DNA from: Maritimibacter alkaliphilus
GTDB taxonomy: Bacteria > Pseudomonadota > Alphaproteobacteria > Rhodobacterales > Rhodobacteraceae
Direction of reading: 5' to 3'
DNA: 64,000 bases
Assembly (NCBI RefSeq): GCF_019801605.1
Contig: NZ_JAHVIT010000001.1
Coordinates: forward strand, 992,001-1,056,000
The position numbers and the translations under genes were made by a program. The notes below the pieces were generated by a model. That model did no database searches, was not told the origin of the DNA, and saw only the letters and a program-made list of their open reading frames with translations. Positions within the stretch are counted from its first letter, which is position 1. Each line of letters begins with the position of its first letter. Of this stretch, positions 10,058 through 18,411 are shown piece by piece.

Positions 10058-10640
10058 GGGATGTCCTTTCGAGCCAGAGGGTAAGGTAGTCTTCGACAAG
10101 CGCCTGCGTCTCGCCCCGCTCGGGGGCGCAGTCCTGCAGGGCGTGGCGGATGTAGAAGCCGTCGATCAGGGCGGCGAGGCCCTGTGCCGCGGCATGGGCC
10201 TGCGCCGGATCGAGCAGCGCCTTGAGATTGTACATCAGGTTGGATTGCAGGCGTTTCGAGTAGACCCGCAGCAGCCGGGCCACGTCCTCGGAATGCATCG
10301 CCTGAACGTAGAACGTGAGCCAGGCCGATACGATCTCGTGATCGAACTGGTCATCCGCGAAGCTGGCTGCGATAATGGCCCGCAGTCTTGCTTCGGGCCC
10401 CTCGGCCCGGGCCAGGCGACCGGACACGGAGGCCCCGAAATTCTTGAGGATATGCCGCATGGCCGCCAGGAAGATCTGGTCCTTGGAGCCGAAGTAGTGA
10501 TGCGCGAGAGCAGAGGACATGCCCGCGCGCTTGGCAATCTGGCTGACGGTCACGTCCAGCGATCCGGTCGCGCCGATCTCGGCGATCGTCGCACGGATCA
10601 TTGCCTCCCGCCTCACAGCCTGCATCCCGACCTTGGGCAT
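10050..10640 (-). CDS. betI: TetR-family repressor of choline genes
   Basis: A 196-residue TetR-type repressor. The N-terminal helix-turn-helix is VTVSQIAKRAGMSSALAHHYFGSKDQIF and the remainder is the helical BetI ligand domain. In characterised bacteria BetI represses the bet operon and choline relieves repression. Here it is the first gene of betICBA and divergent from choX, with an AT-rich inverted repeat in the shared intergenic region. It therefore likely controls both operons and its own expression. Confidence 0.94.
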   Translation of the reverse strand: MPKVGMQAVRREAMIRATIAEIGATGSLDVTVSQIAKRAGMSSALAHHYFGSKDQIFLAAMRHILKNFGASVSGRLARAEGPEARLRAIIAASFADDQFDHEIVSAWLTFYVQAMHSEDVARLLRVYSKRLQSNLMYNLKALLDPAQAHAAAQGLAALIDGFYIRHALQDCAPERGETQALVEDYLTLWLERTSRG

Positions 10641-10708
10641 ATGCTCAACTCCCGGTCACTCTCCCGGAAAACCTGTGATTCCGGTTTACTTTTGACGTCT
10701 GTTGGTTT

Positions 10709-10728
10709 TTGATTAACTCATCAATCAA
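10709..10728. promoter_or_regulatory. Putative BetI operator between betI and choX
   Basis: An AT-rich inverted repeat with arms TTGATT (10709-10714) and AATCAA (10723-10728) separated by 8 bp lies in the 157-bp divergent region. BetI sites described in enterobacteria and vibrios contain ATTGA/TCAAT-type half-sites. Its AT-richness against a high-GC background supports a promoter/operator role. A second tract, TTTGACGTCTGTTGG (10691 onward), could be a -35 element but is not convincing. Confidence 0.55.
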
Positions 10729-10797
10729 TAAAAATGCAACCCTGAGGGTCACCCGCTGTGGCGGCCCCGGACCAAGAAAACACCAAGGAGGAACGAT

Positions 10798-11721
10798 ATG
10801 ACTTTCACCAAACGCAGCCTGACCAGTGCCGTGGCCCTGATGGCGATGACCGGTGCCGCTCTGGCGGAGTGTGACGAGGTCACCTTCTCGGATGTCGGCT
10901 GGACCGACATCACCACCACGACCGCGGCCACCAAGCATGTGCTCGAAGCGCTCGGCTACGATGTGGACGTCAAGGTTCTGTCGGTGCCCGTGACCTTCGC
11001 CTCGCTGGAAAGCGATGACGTGGATGTCTTCCTCGGGAACTGGATGCCCGCGCAGACCAGCGCCATCACGCCCTACCTCGACAGCGGCGAGATCGAGAGC
11101 GTCGCGGTGAACCTCGAAGGCACCAAGTACACGCTGGCCGTGCCGGACTACACCTACGAGAAGGGCCTCAAGTCCTATGCCGACATCGCCAAGTTCCGTG
11201 AGGAACTGGACGGCAAGATCTACGGCATCGAGCCCGGCAACGAAGGCAACGCCTACCTGATCTCCCTGACCGAGGAAAACACCCACGGCCTCGAAGGCTT
11301 CGACGTGGTCGAAAGCTCGGAGCAGGGCATGCTGGCACAGGTGGAACGCGCCGTGAAAGCCGACAAGGACGTGGTCTTCCTCGGCTGGGAACCCCATCCC
11401 ATGAACGCGGCCTTCTCGCTGAAATACCTGCCCGGCGGCGAAGAGTTCTTCGGCGGCGAAGGCGTTGTGAACACCGTGACCCGCAAGGGCTTTGCGGCGG
11501 AATGCCCGAACGTCGGCAAGCTGCTGGAAAACCTCAAGTTCACCCTGCCGATGGAAAACGAGATCATGGGCATGATCCTGAACGACGGTGAGGACGCCGG
11601 CGATGCCACCGAAGAGTGGATGAAGGCGAACCCCGACCTGGTCCTGTCCTGGCTGGACGGCGTGACCACGAAGGACGGCGGTGACGCCACCGAAGCGGTC
11701 AAGTCCGAGCTGCTGGACTGA
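10798..11721 (+). CDS. choX: Choline/betaine ABC transporter substrate-binding protein
   Basis: A periplasmic choline-binding protein of 307 residues with a Sec signal peptide (about 1-23, cleavage after ALA). The aromatic cage known from S. meliloti ChoX is recognisable: Trp35, Trp82, Tyr111 and Trp197, plus Asp37 and Asn148. The spacing equals that of the ChoX residues as I remember them (Trp43, Trp90, Tyr119, Trp205, Asp45, Asn156), with a constant offset of 8. AGGAGG upstream gives a strong ribosome site. It starts the choXWV operon and is followed by a hairpin that probably keeps its level above the permease. Confidence 0.95.
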   Translation: MTFTKRSLTSAVALMAMTGAALAECDEVTFSDVGWTDITTTTAATKHVLEALGYDVDVKVLSVPVTFASLESDDVDVFLGNWMPAQTSAITPYLDSGEIESVAVNLEGTKYTLAVPDYTYEKGLKSYADIAKFREELDGKIYGIEPGNEGNAYLISLTEENTHGLEGFDVVESSEQGMLAQVERAVKADKDVVFLGWEPHPMNAAFSLKYLPGGEEFFGGEGVVNTVTRKGFAAECPNVGKLLENLKFTLPMENEIMGMILNDGEDAGDATEEWMKANPDLVLSWLDGVTTKDGGDATEAVKSELLD

Positions 11722-11728
11722 CCCCGCG

Positions 11729-11755
11729 AGGCCCGGCCCCAAGCCGGGCCTTTTT
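11729..11755 (+). terminator. Intercistronic terminator/attenuator after choX
   Basis: Arms AGGCCCGGC and GCCGGGCCT with a short loop are followed by TTTTT (11751-11755). It sits between choX and choW, so it is expected to be leaky, giving more binding protein than permease. Confidence 0.8.
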
Positions 11756-11820
11756 CATGACGGAACTCGGCGGGACGCGGCAGGATGGCCGCGCCCGCTG
11801 CAAGAACAGGGACGAAACGG

Positions 11821-12660
11821 ATGCTGGACTGGCTGACGGATCACAAGATCCCGGTAGGCAAGGTCGCAAAGGCCTTCTTCGACTGGCTGAGAGACAATTT
11901 TTCGGGCTTCTTCGACGCGCTCGCACAGGGCGGCGAACACCTCATCGACGGGCTGTTGTGGCTGCTGCAGACCCCGCACCCGCTGATCATCATTGCCATT
12001 TTCGTGGCCTTCACCTGGTGGATGCAGCGCAACTGGAAGACCTGCCTCTTCGTGGCGCTCGGCTTCCTCTTCATCCTCAACCAGGATTACTGGGAAGAGA
12101 TGACCGAAAGCCTGACGCTGGTGGTCTCCTCCTGTCTGGTCTGCATGGCGATCGGGGTGCCCATCGGCATTCTCTGCGCCCACCGGCCCAAGCTTTATGC
12201 CTGGGTGCAGCCGGTGCTGGACCTGATGCAGACCCTGCCGACCTTCGTCTATCTCATTCCTGCGATTGTCTTCTTCGGCATCGGCATGGTGCCCGGCCTG
12301 ATCGCCACGGTGATCTTCGTGGTGCCCGCGCCGATCCGGCTGACCTATCTCGGGGTCTCCTCCACGCCCACCGCGCTGCTGGAAGCGGCAGAGGCCTTCG
12401 GCGCCACCGGCAGCCAGAAGCTGTGGAAGGTGGAACTGCCCTACGCCACGCCGCAGATCATGGCCGGTCTGAACCAGACCATCATGCTCTCGCTGTCCAT
12501 GGTCGTCGTCGCGGCGCTCGTGGGGGCTGACGGGCTCGGGGTGCCGGTGGTGCGTGCGCTGAACTCGGTGAACACGGCGCTCGGCTTCGAGAGCGGGTTC
12601 ATCATCGTGGTTGTGGCGATCATGCTGGACCGCATGCTGCGGATCGGAGGCCGGAAATGA
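11821..12660 (+). CDS. choW: Choline ABC transporter permease
   Basis: An inner-membrane permease of the ProW/OpuAB family, 279 residues from the ATG at 11821 (ribosome site ACAGGGA); an in-frame ATG at 11785 would add 12 residues and is less likely. An amphipathic N-terminus precedes several transmembrane helices, and the EAA loop is LLEAAEAFGATGSQKLWKVELPYA. It lies between choX and choV and overlaps choV by 4 bp. Together they form a binding-protein-dependent choline importer. Confidence 0.93.
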   Translation: MLDWLTDHKIPVGKVAKAFFDWLRDNFSGFFDALAQGGEHLIDGLLWLLQTPHPLIIIAIFVAFTWWMQRNWKTCLFVALGFLFILNQDYWEEMTESLTLVVSSCLVCMAIGVPIGILCAHRPKLYAWVQPVLDLMQTLPTFVYLIPAIVFFGIGMVPGLIATVIFVVPAPIRLTYLGVSSTPTALLEAAEAFGATGSQKLWKVELPYATPQIMAGLNQTIMLSLSMVVVAALVGADGLGVPVVRALNSVNTALGFESGFIIVVVAIMLDRMLRIGGRK

Positions 12661-13691
12661 GCCAACAGAAGAAAATCGCGGTCAACTTCGACAAGGTCTC
12701 TATCGTGTTCGGGGACGACCCGGACGATGCTCTGCCGCTGATGGACAAGGGGCTCAGCCGCCCCGAGATCCAGCAGAAGACCGGGCAGGTGCTGGGGGTG
12801 CATGATTGCGACCTCAGCGTCGAGGAGGGCGAGATCCTCGTGCTCATGGGCCTCTCGGGCTCGGGCAAGTCGACGCTGCTGCGCGCGGTGAACGGGCTCA
12901 ACCCCGTGGTGCGCGGCAAGGTCGAGGTCCACGACGGCACCGGCATGACCGACATCACCCATTGCGACAAGGGCACGCTGCGCAAGATGCGGCTGAACCG
13001 GATTGCGATGGTCTTCCAGCAGTTCGGCCTGCTGCCGTGGCGCGACGTGCGTGACAATGTCGGTCTCGGCCTCGAACTGGCGGGGATGAGCCGGGCCGAG
13101 CGCGACAAGCTCGCCGACGAGAAGCTGGAGATGGTGGGCCTGACCGACTGGGCCGACCGCAAGGTCAGCGAGCTCTCGGGCGGGATGCAGCAGCGGGTGG
13201 GGCTCGCCCGCGCCTTTGCCACCGACGCGCCGATCCTGCTGATGGACGAGCCCTTCTCGGCGCTCGATCCGCTGATCCGGGCTCGGTTGCAGGACGAGTT
13301 GCTGGAGCTTCAGAACAAGCTGCAACGCACGATCATCTTCGTGAGCCACGATCTCGACGAGGCCTTCAAGCTGGGCAACCGCATCGCCATCATGGAGGGC
13401 GGGCGGATCGTCCAGTGCGGCACGCCGCAGCAGATCATCGCCAACCCGGTGAACGACTACGTGGCGGATTTCGTGGCCCACATGAACCCGCTCGGGGTGC
13501 TGCGCGCCATGGACATCATGAGCGAGGGCCCCGCCGCCGCCGGTGCGCCGCATGTGCCGGCCGAGGCGCTGGTGACGGAGGTCATGGACGCGCTGAAGGC
13601 CGGTGCCTCCGAGGTGCAGGTGGTGGACGCCGAAGGCGCGCCGGTCGGCCGTATCTCCCAGGGGGATGTGATCCGCGGCCTCACCGGCTGA
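12657..13691 (+). CDS. choV: Choline ABC transporter ATP-binding protein
   Basis: A cytoplasmic ATPase of 344 residues, OpuAA/ProV type. It shows Walker A GLSGSGKST, an extended Q-loop region MVFQQFGLLPWRDV, signature LSGGMQQRVGLARA, Walker B ILLMDEPFSALDP and H-loop VSHDLDEA. After residue 285 a short CBS-like tail (VTEVMDALKAGASEVQVVDAEG) remains, as in ChoV. Its start overlaps the choW stop. It is the last gene of choXWV and is followed at once by a strong terminator. Confidence 0.94.
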   Translation: MSQQKKIAVNFDKVSIVFGDDPDDALPLMDKGLSRPEIQQKTGQVLGVHDCDLSVEEGEILVLMGLSGSGKSTLLRAVNGLNPVVRGKVEVHDGTGMTDITHCDKGTLRKMRLNRIAMVFQQFGLLPWRDVRDNVGLGLELAGMSRAERDKLADEKLEMVGLTDWADRKVSELSGGMQQRVGLARAFATDAPILLMDEPFSALDPLIRARLQDELLELQNKLQRTIIFVSHDLDEAFKLGNRIAIMEGGRIVQCGTPQQIIANPVNDYVADFVAHMNPLGVLRAMDIMSEGPAAAGAPHVPAEALVTEVMDALKAGASEVQVVDAEGAPVGRISQGDVIRGLTG

Positions 13692-13715
13692 GCCATCCCC
13701 GCAGCGACAACGACA

Positions 13716-13748
13716 GGGCGCGGCGCCATTGGGGGCCGCGCCCTTTTT
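13716..13748 (+). terminator. Intrinsic terminator of choXWV
   Basis: Arms GGGCGCGGC (13716-13724) and GCCGCGCCC (13735-13743) are followed by TTTTT at 13744-13748. Confidence 0.9.
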
Positions 13749-13800
13749 CGTGCCGTCCGCCCGGAGGCAGCCGAGGTGCGCGCCCGTCGCGGGCTTGCCC

Positions 13801-13842
13801 GTTTTCTTCGAAGAAAACGGATCGGAAAATGCGCATTTTCCG
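13801..13842. repeat. Two adjacent perfect palindromes
   Basis: GTTTTCTTCGAAGAAAAC (13801-13818) and CGGAAAATGCGCATTTTCCG (13823-13842) are each perfect dyads, separated by only 4 bp and markedly more AT-rich than their surroundings. They sit between a terminator and a tandem repeat in the 304-bp gap between choV and the convergent kinase gene. They could be REP-like elements or protein-binding sites; nothing in the window decides this. Confidence 0.7.
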
Positions 13843-13850
13843 GACAGGTC

Positions 13851-13963
13851 GGAGGGGGACGGTTCTGTCGGAGGGGGACGGTTCTGTCGGAGGGGGACGG
13901 TTCTGTCGGAGGGGGCAGGTTCGGTCGCAGGGGGACGGTTCGGTCGGAGGGGCAGGCGCTGTC
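13851..13963. repeat. Tandem repeat, 19-bp unit, about six copies
   Basis: The unit GGAGGGGGACGGTTCTGTC is exact at 13851, 13870 and 13889, then degenerates in copies at 13908, 13927 and 13946 (the last is 18 bp). Units abut without spacers. No ribosome site or coding signal supports translation of the region. It ends 32 bp before the stop codon of the hybrid kinase gene. Nineteen bases is not a multiple of three, again against a protein repeat. Confidence 0.9.
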
Positions 13964-13995
13964 GGGAACGGGGCCCGGTGGACGGGCGCGGGGCC

Positions 13996-16900
13996 TCAGG
14001 GCAGGGCGCGACGCAGCCCGCCGGGGCGGGGCGTGTCGGCGGCGGCGGCCTCGACCCAGGCCTCCAGCGCCTCGCGCGTGGGGGGCCAGAGCGTCTCGGC
14101 GGCGGCGATGGCGGCGTCGCAGCCCTCCCTGTCCCCGGCCCGCGCGGCGGCCTCGGCCCGGTGCAGCTGCGACAGCAGCCGCATGGCCCCGAAGGTGGCG
14201 GAGCTGCCGGCGAACCGGTGCAGCCCTTCGGCCAGCGTGTCGAGGTCCGGGAGGCTGGAGGCCTCCACCGGACCGGCGGGGCGCGGGGGCCGGGCCTGCC
14301 AGTCGGCCCGCAGGCGCTCACCCTCCGCGATGAAGCTGCGCACCAGGTCGCGGGCCTTGGCCGTCCCGGTGGCGGCCTGCAGCTCCTCCAGCACCCGCCG
14401 GTTCAGTGGCGTCGGTTGCGGGCTGGCCCGGAGCACGCGCCGCAGGTCGCGCCAGCGGAGCGGTTTGGAGAGCACCTCGTCTAGGCCATGGGCGTGCAGT
14501 TCCTGCGCCACGCCCTCGCCGATATGGGCGGTCAGCGCGACGATCCGGGTGCTGCGGCAGGGGCCGTCGCCGGTGCGGATGTGGCGCGTGGCGGTGGTGC
14601 CGTCCATCACCGGCATCGAGACATCCATCAGGATCACGTCATAGGCCCGCTCGCGCGCGGCCTGCAGGCCTGCAGCGCCGTCATGGGCCTCGGTCACCCG
14701 GTGGCCGTCCCGTTCCAGCATCTTGCGGGCCACGAGGCGGTTGGTGGCGTTGTCCTCCACCAGCAGGATGTCGAGGGCGGGCAGGGCGCCGGTCTCGGTC
14801 TCCTCGGCGGGGGCGGGATCAGACGCCGCCTCGGTCATGGGCAGGGGCAGGCGGACCCAGAACAGGCTGCCCTGGCCCTCCTCGCTCTCGACGCCGATGT
14901 CGCCCCCCATGGCCCGGGCCAGCTGTCGCGCGATCCCGAGGCCAAGGCCGGTGCCCTGCACCTGCTCGCGCAGGGCGCTGTCAAGGCGCACGAAATCCTC
15001 GAAGATGCGGGTGACGTCGGTGGGCGACATGCCGATGCCCGTGTCGCTGACCTGGAACTCCACCTGCTCCCGGCCGACGCGGGCGGCGTCGAGGGTGATC
15101 TCGCCCTCCCGGGTGAATTTCACGGCATTGGAGACGAGGTTGAGCAGGATCTGCCGCAGGCGGGCCCGGTCGCCGTTGACCCAGCCGAGGGTCGGGGCCC
15201 CCGGCGTGCGCATCAGCTGGTTGTCCCTGGCCTGGGCGCGGGGCACCTCGCTGTCGATGATCTCGGACAGGAGTTGATCGAGGTCGAAGGGCGCCGCAGT
15301 CAGCTGCGTCCCGCCGCCCTCGATCTGGGTCAGGTCGAGGACGTCATTCACGAGACCCAGCAGCACCTGCGCCGAATTGCGCAGCACCGGCAGCAGGGCG
15401 CTCCGGCTGGCCTCGTCGCTGTCGTCCATCAGTTCGATCGTGCCGAGGATCCCGTTGAGCGGGGTGCGCATCTCGTGGCTGATCACCCCGAGGAAGCGCG
15501 CCTTGGCCCGTTCGCCCGCGCGGGCCTGATCACGGCTTTCCACGAGCGCTGCCTCGGTCTCGGCCTGGTGCGAGATGTCGCGGATCATGCAGACCAGCAC
15601 CGCCCGGTCGTCCCGCCGGGCCATGTCCATCGACAGTTCGACCGGGAAGGTGCGCCCGTCGGAATGGCGCCCGGTCAGCCGATAGCCGCGCTTGCGCCCC
15701 TCGGCGCAGGCGTCGGTCAGTTCCTTGCCGGAGACCGGACGGGCGCCATCCTGCCCGGGGGAGCGCAGCAGCGCTCCGATCCGCTCGCCGATGGCGCCGT
15801 CGCCCTCCAGCCCGAACATCTGCCGACCGGCGTCGTTCAGGCTCTCCACCACGCCGCGCGGCGTCAGCACGGCGATCGCGTCCTGCGAGGTCTCGACGAT
15901 GGTCGCCAGCCGGGCCGTGGTGGCCGAGACCTCCGAGGCCCGCCGCCCGCTCAGCACCGCGAGGCGCAGCGAAATCACCACCAGAGACGTCAGCGCGAGC
16001 AGCAACACGGCGCTGACGAGCGCCAGCCTGTAGAGCACGTTGGCGACGTCGCGCCGGGCTGCGTCGGACTGGGATACGAGGGCCTGGTTGCCGATCGACA
16101 TGATGCTGCGGATCTCGCGACGCGTGCTCTCGACCCGGCCACCCAGGCTCTCGACCGTGGCGATCAGCGCCGGGTCGGGCAGGTCGATGATCCGGGCCCA
16201 GTCATAGATTTCCTGCGCTGCCCGTCGGAAGGCACCGTCCATCCGCGGGGAATCGAGCGCGGGGGTGTAGAGCGGGCTGTTCATCAGCGTGTCCACGCGG
16301 CTGTAGAGGATGTCGTAGCGGCGTTTCATTTCCTTGAGCGCAGTGGCAAGGGCATAGTCCGCAGGATGTGCCGCCGGATAGCTGGGGGGATGCGGGTAGT
16401 CCACGCGTGCAGCGGGTTGGGGGGAGGTCCCGGCGTTTGCCCCGGTTCCGGCATCGGGTCGGGCGCCGGTTTGGGCCTCGGTTTGGAAATTGGGTTGGGC
16501 GTCCTCTCGCTGGTTCGGTTGGGACCCGGGTTGATCGGTGTTTTCTGTCCCGGGCAGGACGTTCCCTCGGGGACTGGATTGCGCGTTCGGCCCGGCCAAT
16601 GCTTGGGGTCCGGCCTGCGGCTGTGACCGCTCTTCTGTCCGAGGGGCCTCCGTGCCGCTCTGCGCAGGTCCGGCACCATCTTGCTGTCCGCGCGGCACCA
16701 GCGGGGGCGATGTGCTCTCGTCCATCGGTCCCTCCGGAGGGGAGCCGGTCGGCGCGGCGGCCGGCGCCACCTGTTCGGCAGTCGGCAGAACCGACGGTGA
16801 AAGGGGGCCGACGGCGGAGCCCTGCGCAACGGGCCCTCCGGGCGCACCCGGTGCGGGGGGGCTCTGGGGGGCGGCTTGTCCCGGTTGGGCCTGAGAGTTG

Positions 16901-17364
16901 TCGATGCCAGCCGGGCCCTGAGGCGCATCAGGCATTGGTGGGGCAATCCCCGGCGAGGCTTGGGACGGGATGACGCCCTGCAACCCCTGCGGCGGGGCCG
17001 CACCTGTCGGGCCCTGCGGTGGCACGGCCCCCGTTGGTGGGCCGTTGGGCGGCCATGGCCCCGGGGGGGGCGGCGGCGGACGGCGCTGCTCTGGGCCGTT
17101 CGCGCGGATTTCGGCAAGGCGACTGGTGACGTGGTCGAGCGCTCCGGAAAACTCCAGGTACTCGACCTCCAGCTGGCTCAGGGTCCACTGGACGTTGTCG
17201 GAGGGGGAGGAGGAGAGCTCCGAGAGTTTGCTGCGCACCTCGGTCAGCAGGTAGAAAATCACGACAAGGCAGAGCGCAGAGACCAGGGCAAGGCCGACTG
17301 CGCGGACGATCCGCCAGTTGATCTGACGCCGAAAGCGCGTCAGGTCACTCGTGTCGGTCCCCAT
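13996..17364 (-). CDS. Hybrid sensor histidine kinase with PAS, HisKA, HATPase, receiver and HPt domains
   Basis: A 1122-residue membrane kinase. TM1 is about 22-40; a Pro/Gly/Gln-rich low-complexity stretch spans about 92-320; a helical periplasmic part and TM2 (about 443-467) follow. Next come PAS (about 480-600), HisKA with His630 (GVISHEMRTPLNGIL), HATPase (NAVKF, DTGIGM, GTGLGLG), receiver with Asp914 and an HPt with His1049 (EGLHRFAGSSATFGA). The full phosphorelay His-Asp-His is present. The ATG at 17364 is chosen for GGAGG 7 nt upstream; a GTG at 17406 is less likely. Its probable output is the divergent NarL-type regulator. The long disordered insert is unusual. Confidence 0.9.
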   Translation of the reverse strand: MGTDTSDLTRFRRQINWRIVRAVGLALVSALCLVVIFYLLTEVRSKLSELSSSPSDNVQWTLSQLEVEYLEFSGALDHVTSRLAEIRANGPEQRRPPPPPPGPWPPNGPPTGAVPPQGPTGAAPPQGLQGVIPSQASPGIAPPMPDAPQGPAGIDNSQAQPGQAAPQSPPAPGAPGGPVAQGSAVGPLSPSVLPTAEQVAPAAAPTGSPPEGPMDESTSPPLVPRGQQDGAGPAQSGTEAPRTEERSQPQAGPQALAGPNAQSSPRGNVLPGTENTDQPGSQPNQREDAQPNFQTEAQTGARPDAGTGANAGTSPQPAARVDYPHPPSYPAAHPADYALATALKEMKRRYDILYSRVDTLMNSPLYTPALDSPRMDGAFRRAAQEIYDWARIIDLPDPALIATVESLGGRVESTRREIRSIMSIGNQALVSQSDAARRDVANVLYRLALVSAVLLLALTSLVVISLRLAVLSGRRASEVSATTARLATIVETSQDAIAVLTPRGVVESLNDAGRQMFGLEGDGAIGERIGALLRSPGQDGARPVSGKELTDACAEGRKRGYRLTGRHSDGRTFPVELSMDMARRDDRAVLVCMIRDISHQAETEAALVESRDQARAGERAKARFLGVISHEMRTPLNGILGTIELMDDSDEASRSALLPVLRNSAQVLLGLVNDVLDLTQIEGGGTQLTAAPFDLDQLLSEIIDSEVPRAQARDNQLMRTPGAPTLGWVNGDRARLRQILLNLVSNAVKFTREGEITLDAARVGREQVEFQVSDTGIGMSPTDVTRIFEDFVRLDSALREQVQGTGLGLGIARQLARAMGGDIGVESEEGQGSLFWVRLPLPMTEAASDPAPAEETETGALPALDILLVEDNATNRLVARKMLERDGHRVTEAHDGAAGLQAARERAYDVILMDVSMPVMDGTTATRHIRTGDGPCRSTRIVALTAHIGEGVAQELHAHGLDEVLSKPLRWRDLRRVLRASPQPTPLNRRVLEELQAATGTAKARDLVRSFIAEGERLRADWQARPPRPAGPVEASSLPDLDTLAEGLHRFAGSSATFGAMRLLSQLHRAEAAARAGDREGCDAAIAAAETLWPPTREALEAWVEAAAADTPRPGGLRRALP

Positions 17365-17508
17365 GATCAGGCCTCCGACCTTGTCCCGCATTTTCTTGTC
17401 CGGCACGCGCCCCTAAAGAGCGGGTCCAGCGTCCAGCCCGGTGTCCGGTGCAGGCGCTCCCTCAAGAGGCCCCGGTCCCGCAGCGCGGCACCGCGCCAGA
17501 GGCCAAGG

Positions 17509-18180
17509 CTAGCGGGAGAACCGGATATGGTCCAGCTGCCAGATCGAGTTGGCATAGACGACCTCTGTCCGGTAGGCGGCGTCTGAATCGTAGGGGTAGA
17601 CCAGCCAGAGAGGCCCCTTGTCCCGCAGGCTCATCTCCCTTCCGTTGCGCAGATGCGCGAGGACAGCCCCGCCGATCGACGGCTGGTCGAGGGGAATCCG
17701 GATCTCGTAGCCATTGGCGGCAGTCAGCACCGCGACGCGCCCCTCGGCGCCAAGCGCGTCGATCAGCCCGGTCAGGGCCACGCCCGAGAACTGCTGCACG
17801 CCCTCGGTCCAGATCGTGGAGGTCTCAATCACGGTCTGGGGCAGGCTGTCCAGCATGGCCCGGTCGAGCGTCACGTCACCCCCGTCCGGCAGCGTCACCG
17901 TCAGAAGTGTGTGCCCGGTCTGCGCGGGCCAGTCGGCGCGCCGCTCTGCGGTCACGGGCCCATCGGCGCCCTGCGCGGTCAGCTCCGCCGAAGCCTGAGC
18001 CATCTTCGACGCGCCGGCCTCTTTACCCGGGGTGCCAGCCCCCGTTGGCACGTCCTGCGCCGTCGCGGGCAACATCAGCCCGCAAAGCGCAAGCAGCGCC
18101 GTCATTGCAAGCCTCAGACACAGCGCAGCAGGGCTGGCCCGTCCGGGCAGGCTCGAGGCCGTGGGCCGTCTGTCGTGCAT
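17509..18180 (-). CDS. Secreted molybdopterin-oxidoreductase-fold protein lacking the metal-ligand cysteine
   Basis: A 223-residue exported protein: the signal peptide ends near LMLPATA-QD, then a variable linker, then a domain resembling the sulfite-oxidase Mo-cofactor fold (TSTIWTEGVQQFSGVALTGLI, SLRDKGPLWLVYPYD, VWQL-like end). The mature part contains no cysteine at all, and the site where SUOX/YedY proteins carry the Mo-ligating Cys reads TIWTEG, so catalysis is unlikely. It is upstream of, and co-directional with, the hybrid kinase; a role as periplasmic sensory partner is inferred. Three ATGs are in tandem; the third (18180) has the best spacing from AGGAG. Confidence 0.75.
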   Translation of the reverse strand: MHDRRPTASSLPGRASPAALCLRLAMTALLALCGLMLPATAQDVPTGAGTPGKEAGASKMAQASAELTAQGADGPVTAERRADWPAQTGHTLLTVTLPDGGDVTLDRAMLDSLPQTVIETSTIWTEGVQQFSGVALTGLIDALGAEGRVAVLTAANGYEIRIPLDQPSIGGAVLAHLRNGREMSLRDKGPLWLVYPYDSDAAYRTEVVYANSIWQLDHIRFSR

Positions 18181-18411
18181 CATCATCTCCTGCGCAGCCT
18201 GTACACATCTCTATCCGGGGCCGTAGGGCGCGGCAAGCGCGGCACCGGCCCCCTCCGTGGCGTCCCATCCGCAAGCCCTGCCACACACCTGCCGTGACTC
18301 TGGTCTACGGCTCTATTCTTGCCAAGGTGTGAAGGCCCGGGATATTCACTGCGGACAGGCCGGGCCATGGCCTTTATACTCCCGACGGGAGCAGGGAAAC
18401 AGGATTGGCCA

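Noticed and set aside
13851-13963. A CRISPR array
   Set aside because: The 19-bp units abut without spacers and there are no cas genes; this is a simple tandem repeat.
14488-16626. A 712-codon plus-strand open frame opposite the hybrid kinase
   Set aside because: It is antisense to a gene with full kinase, receiver and HPt motifs; its own translation has no known domain and a His/Arg/Gly-biased composition typical of antisense frames in GC-rich DNA.
17509-18180. An active molybdenum enzyme
   Set aside because: The mature protein has no cysteine to ligate molybdenum, so only the fold is claimed.
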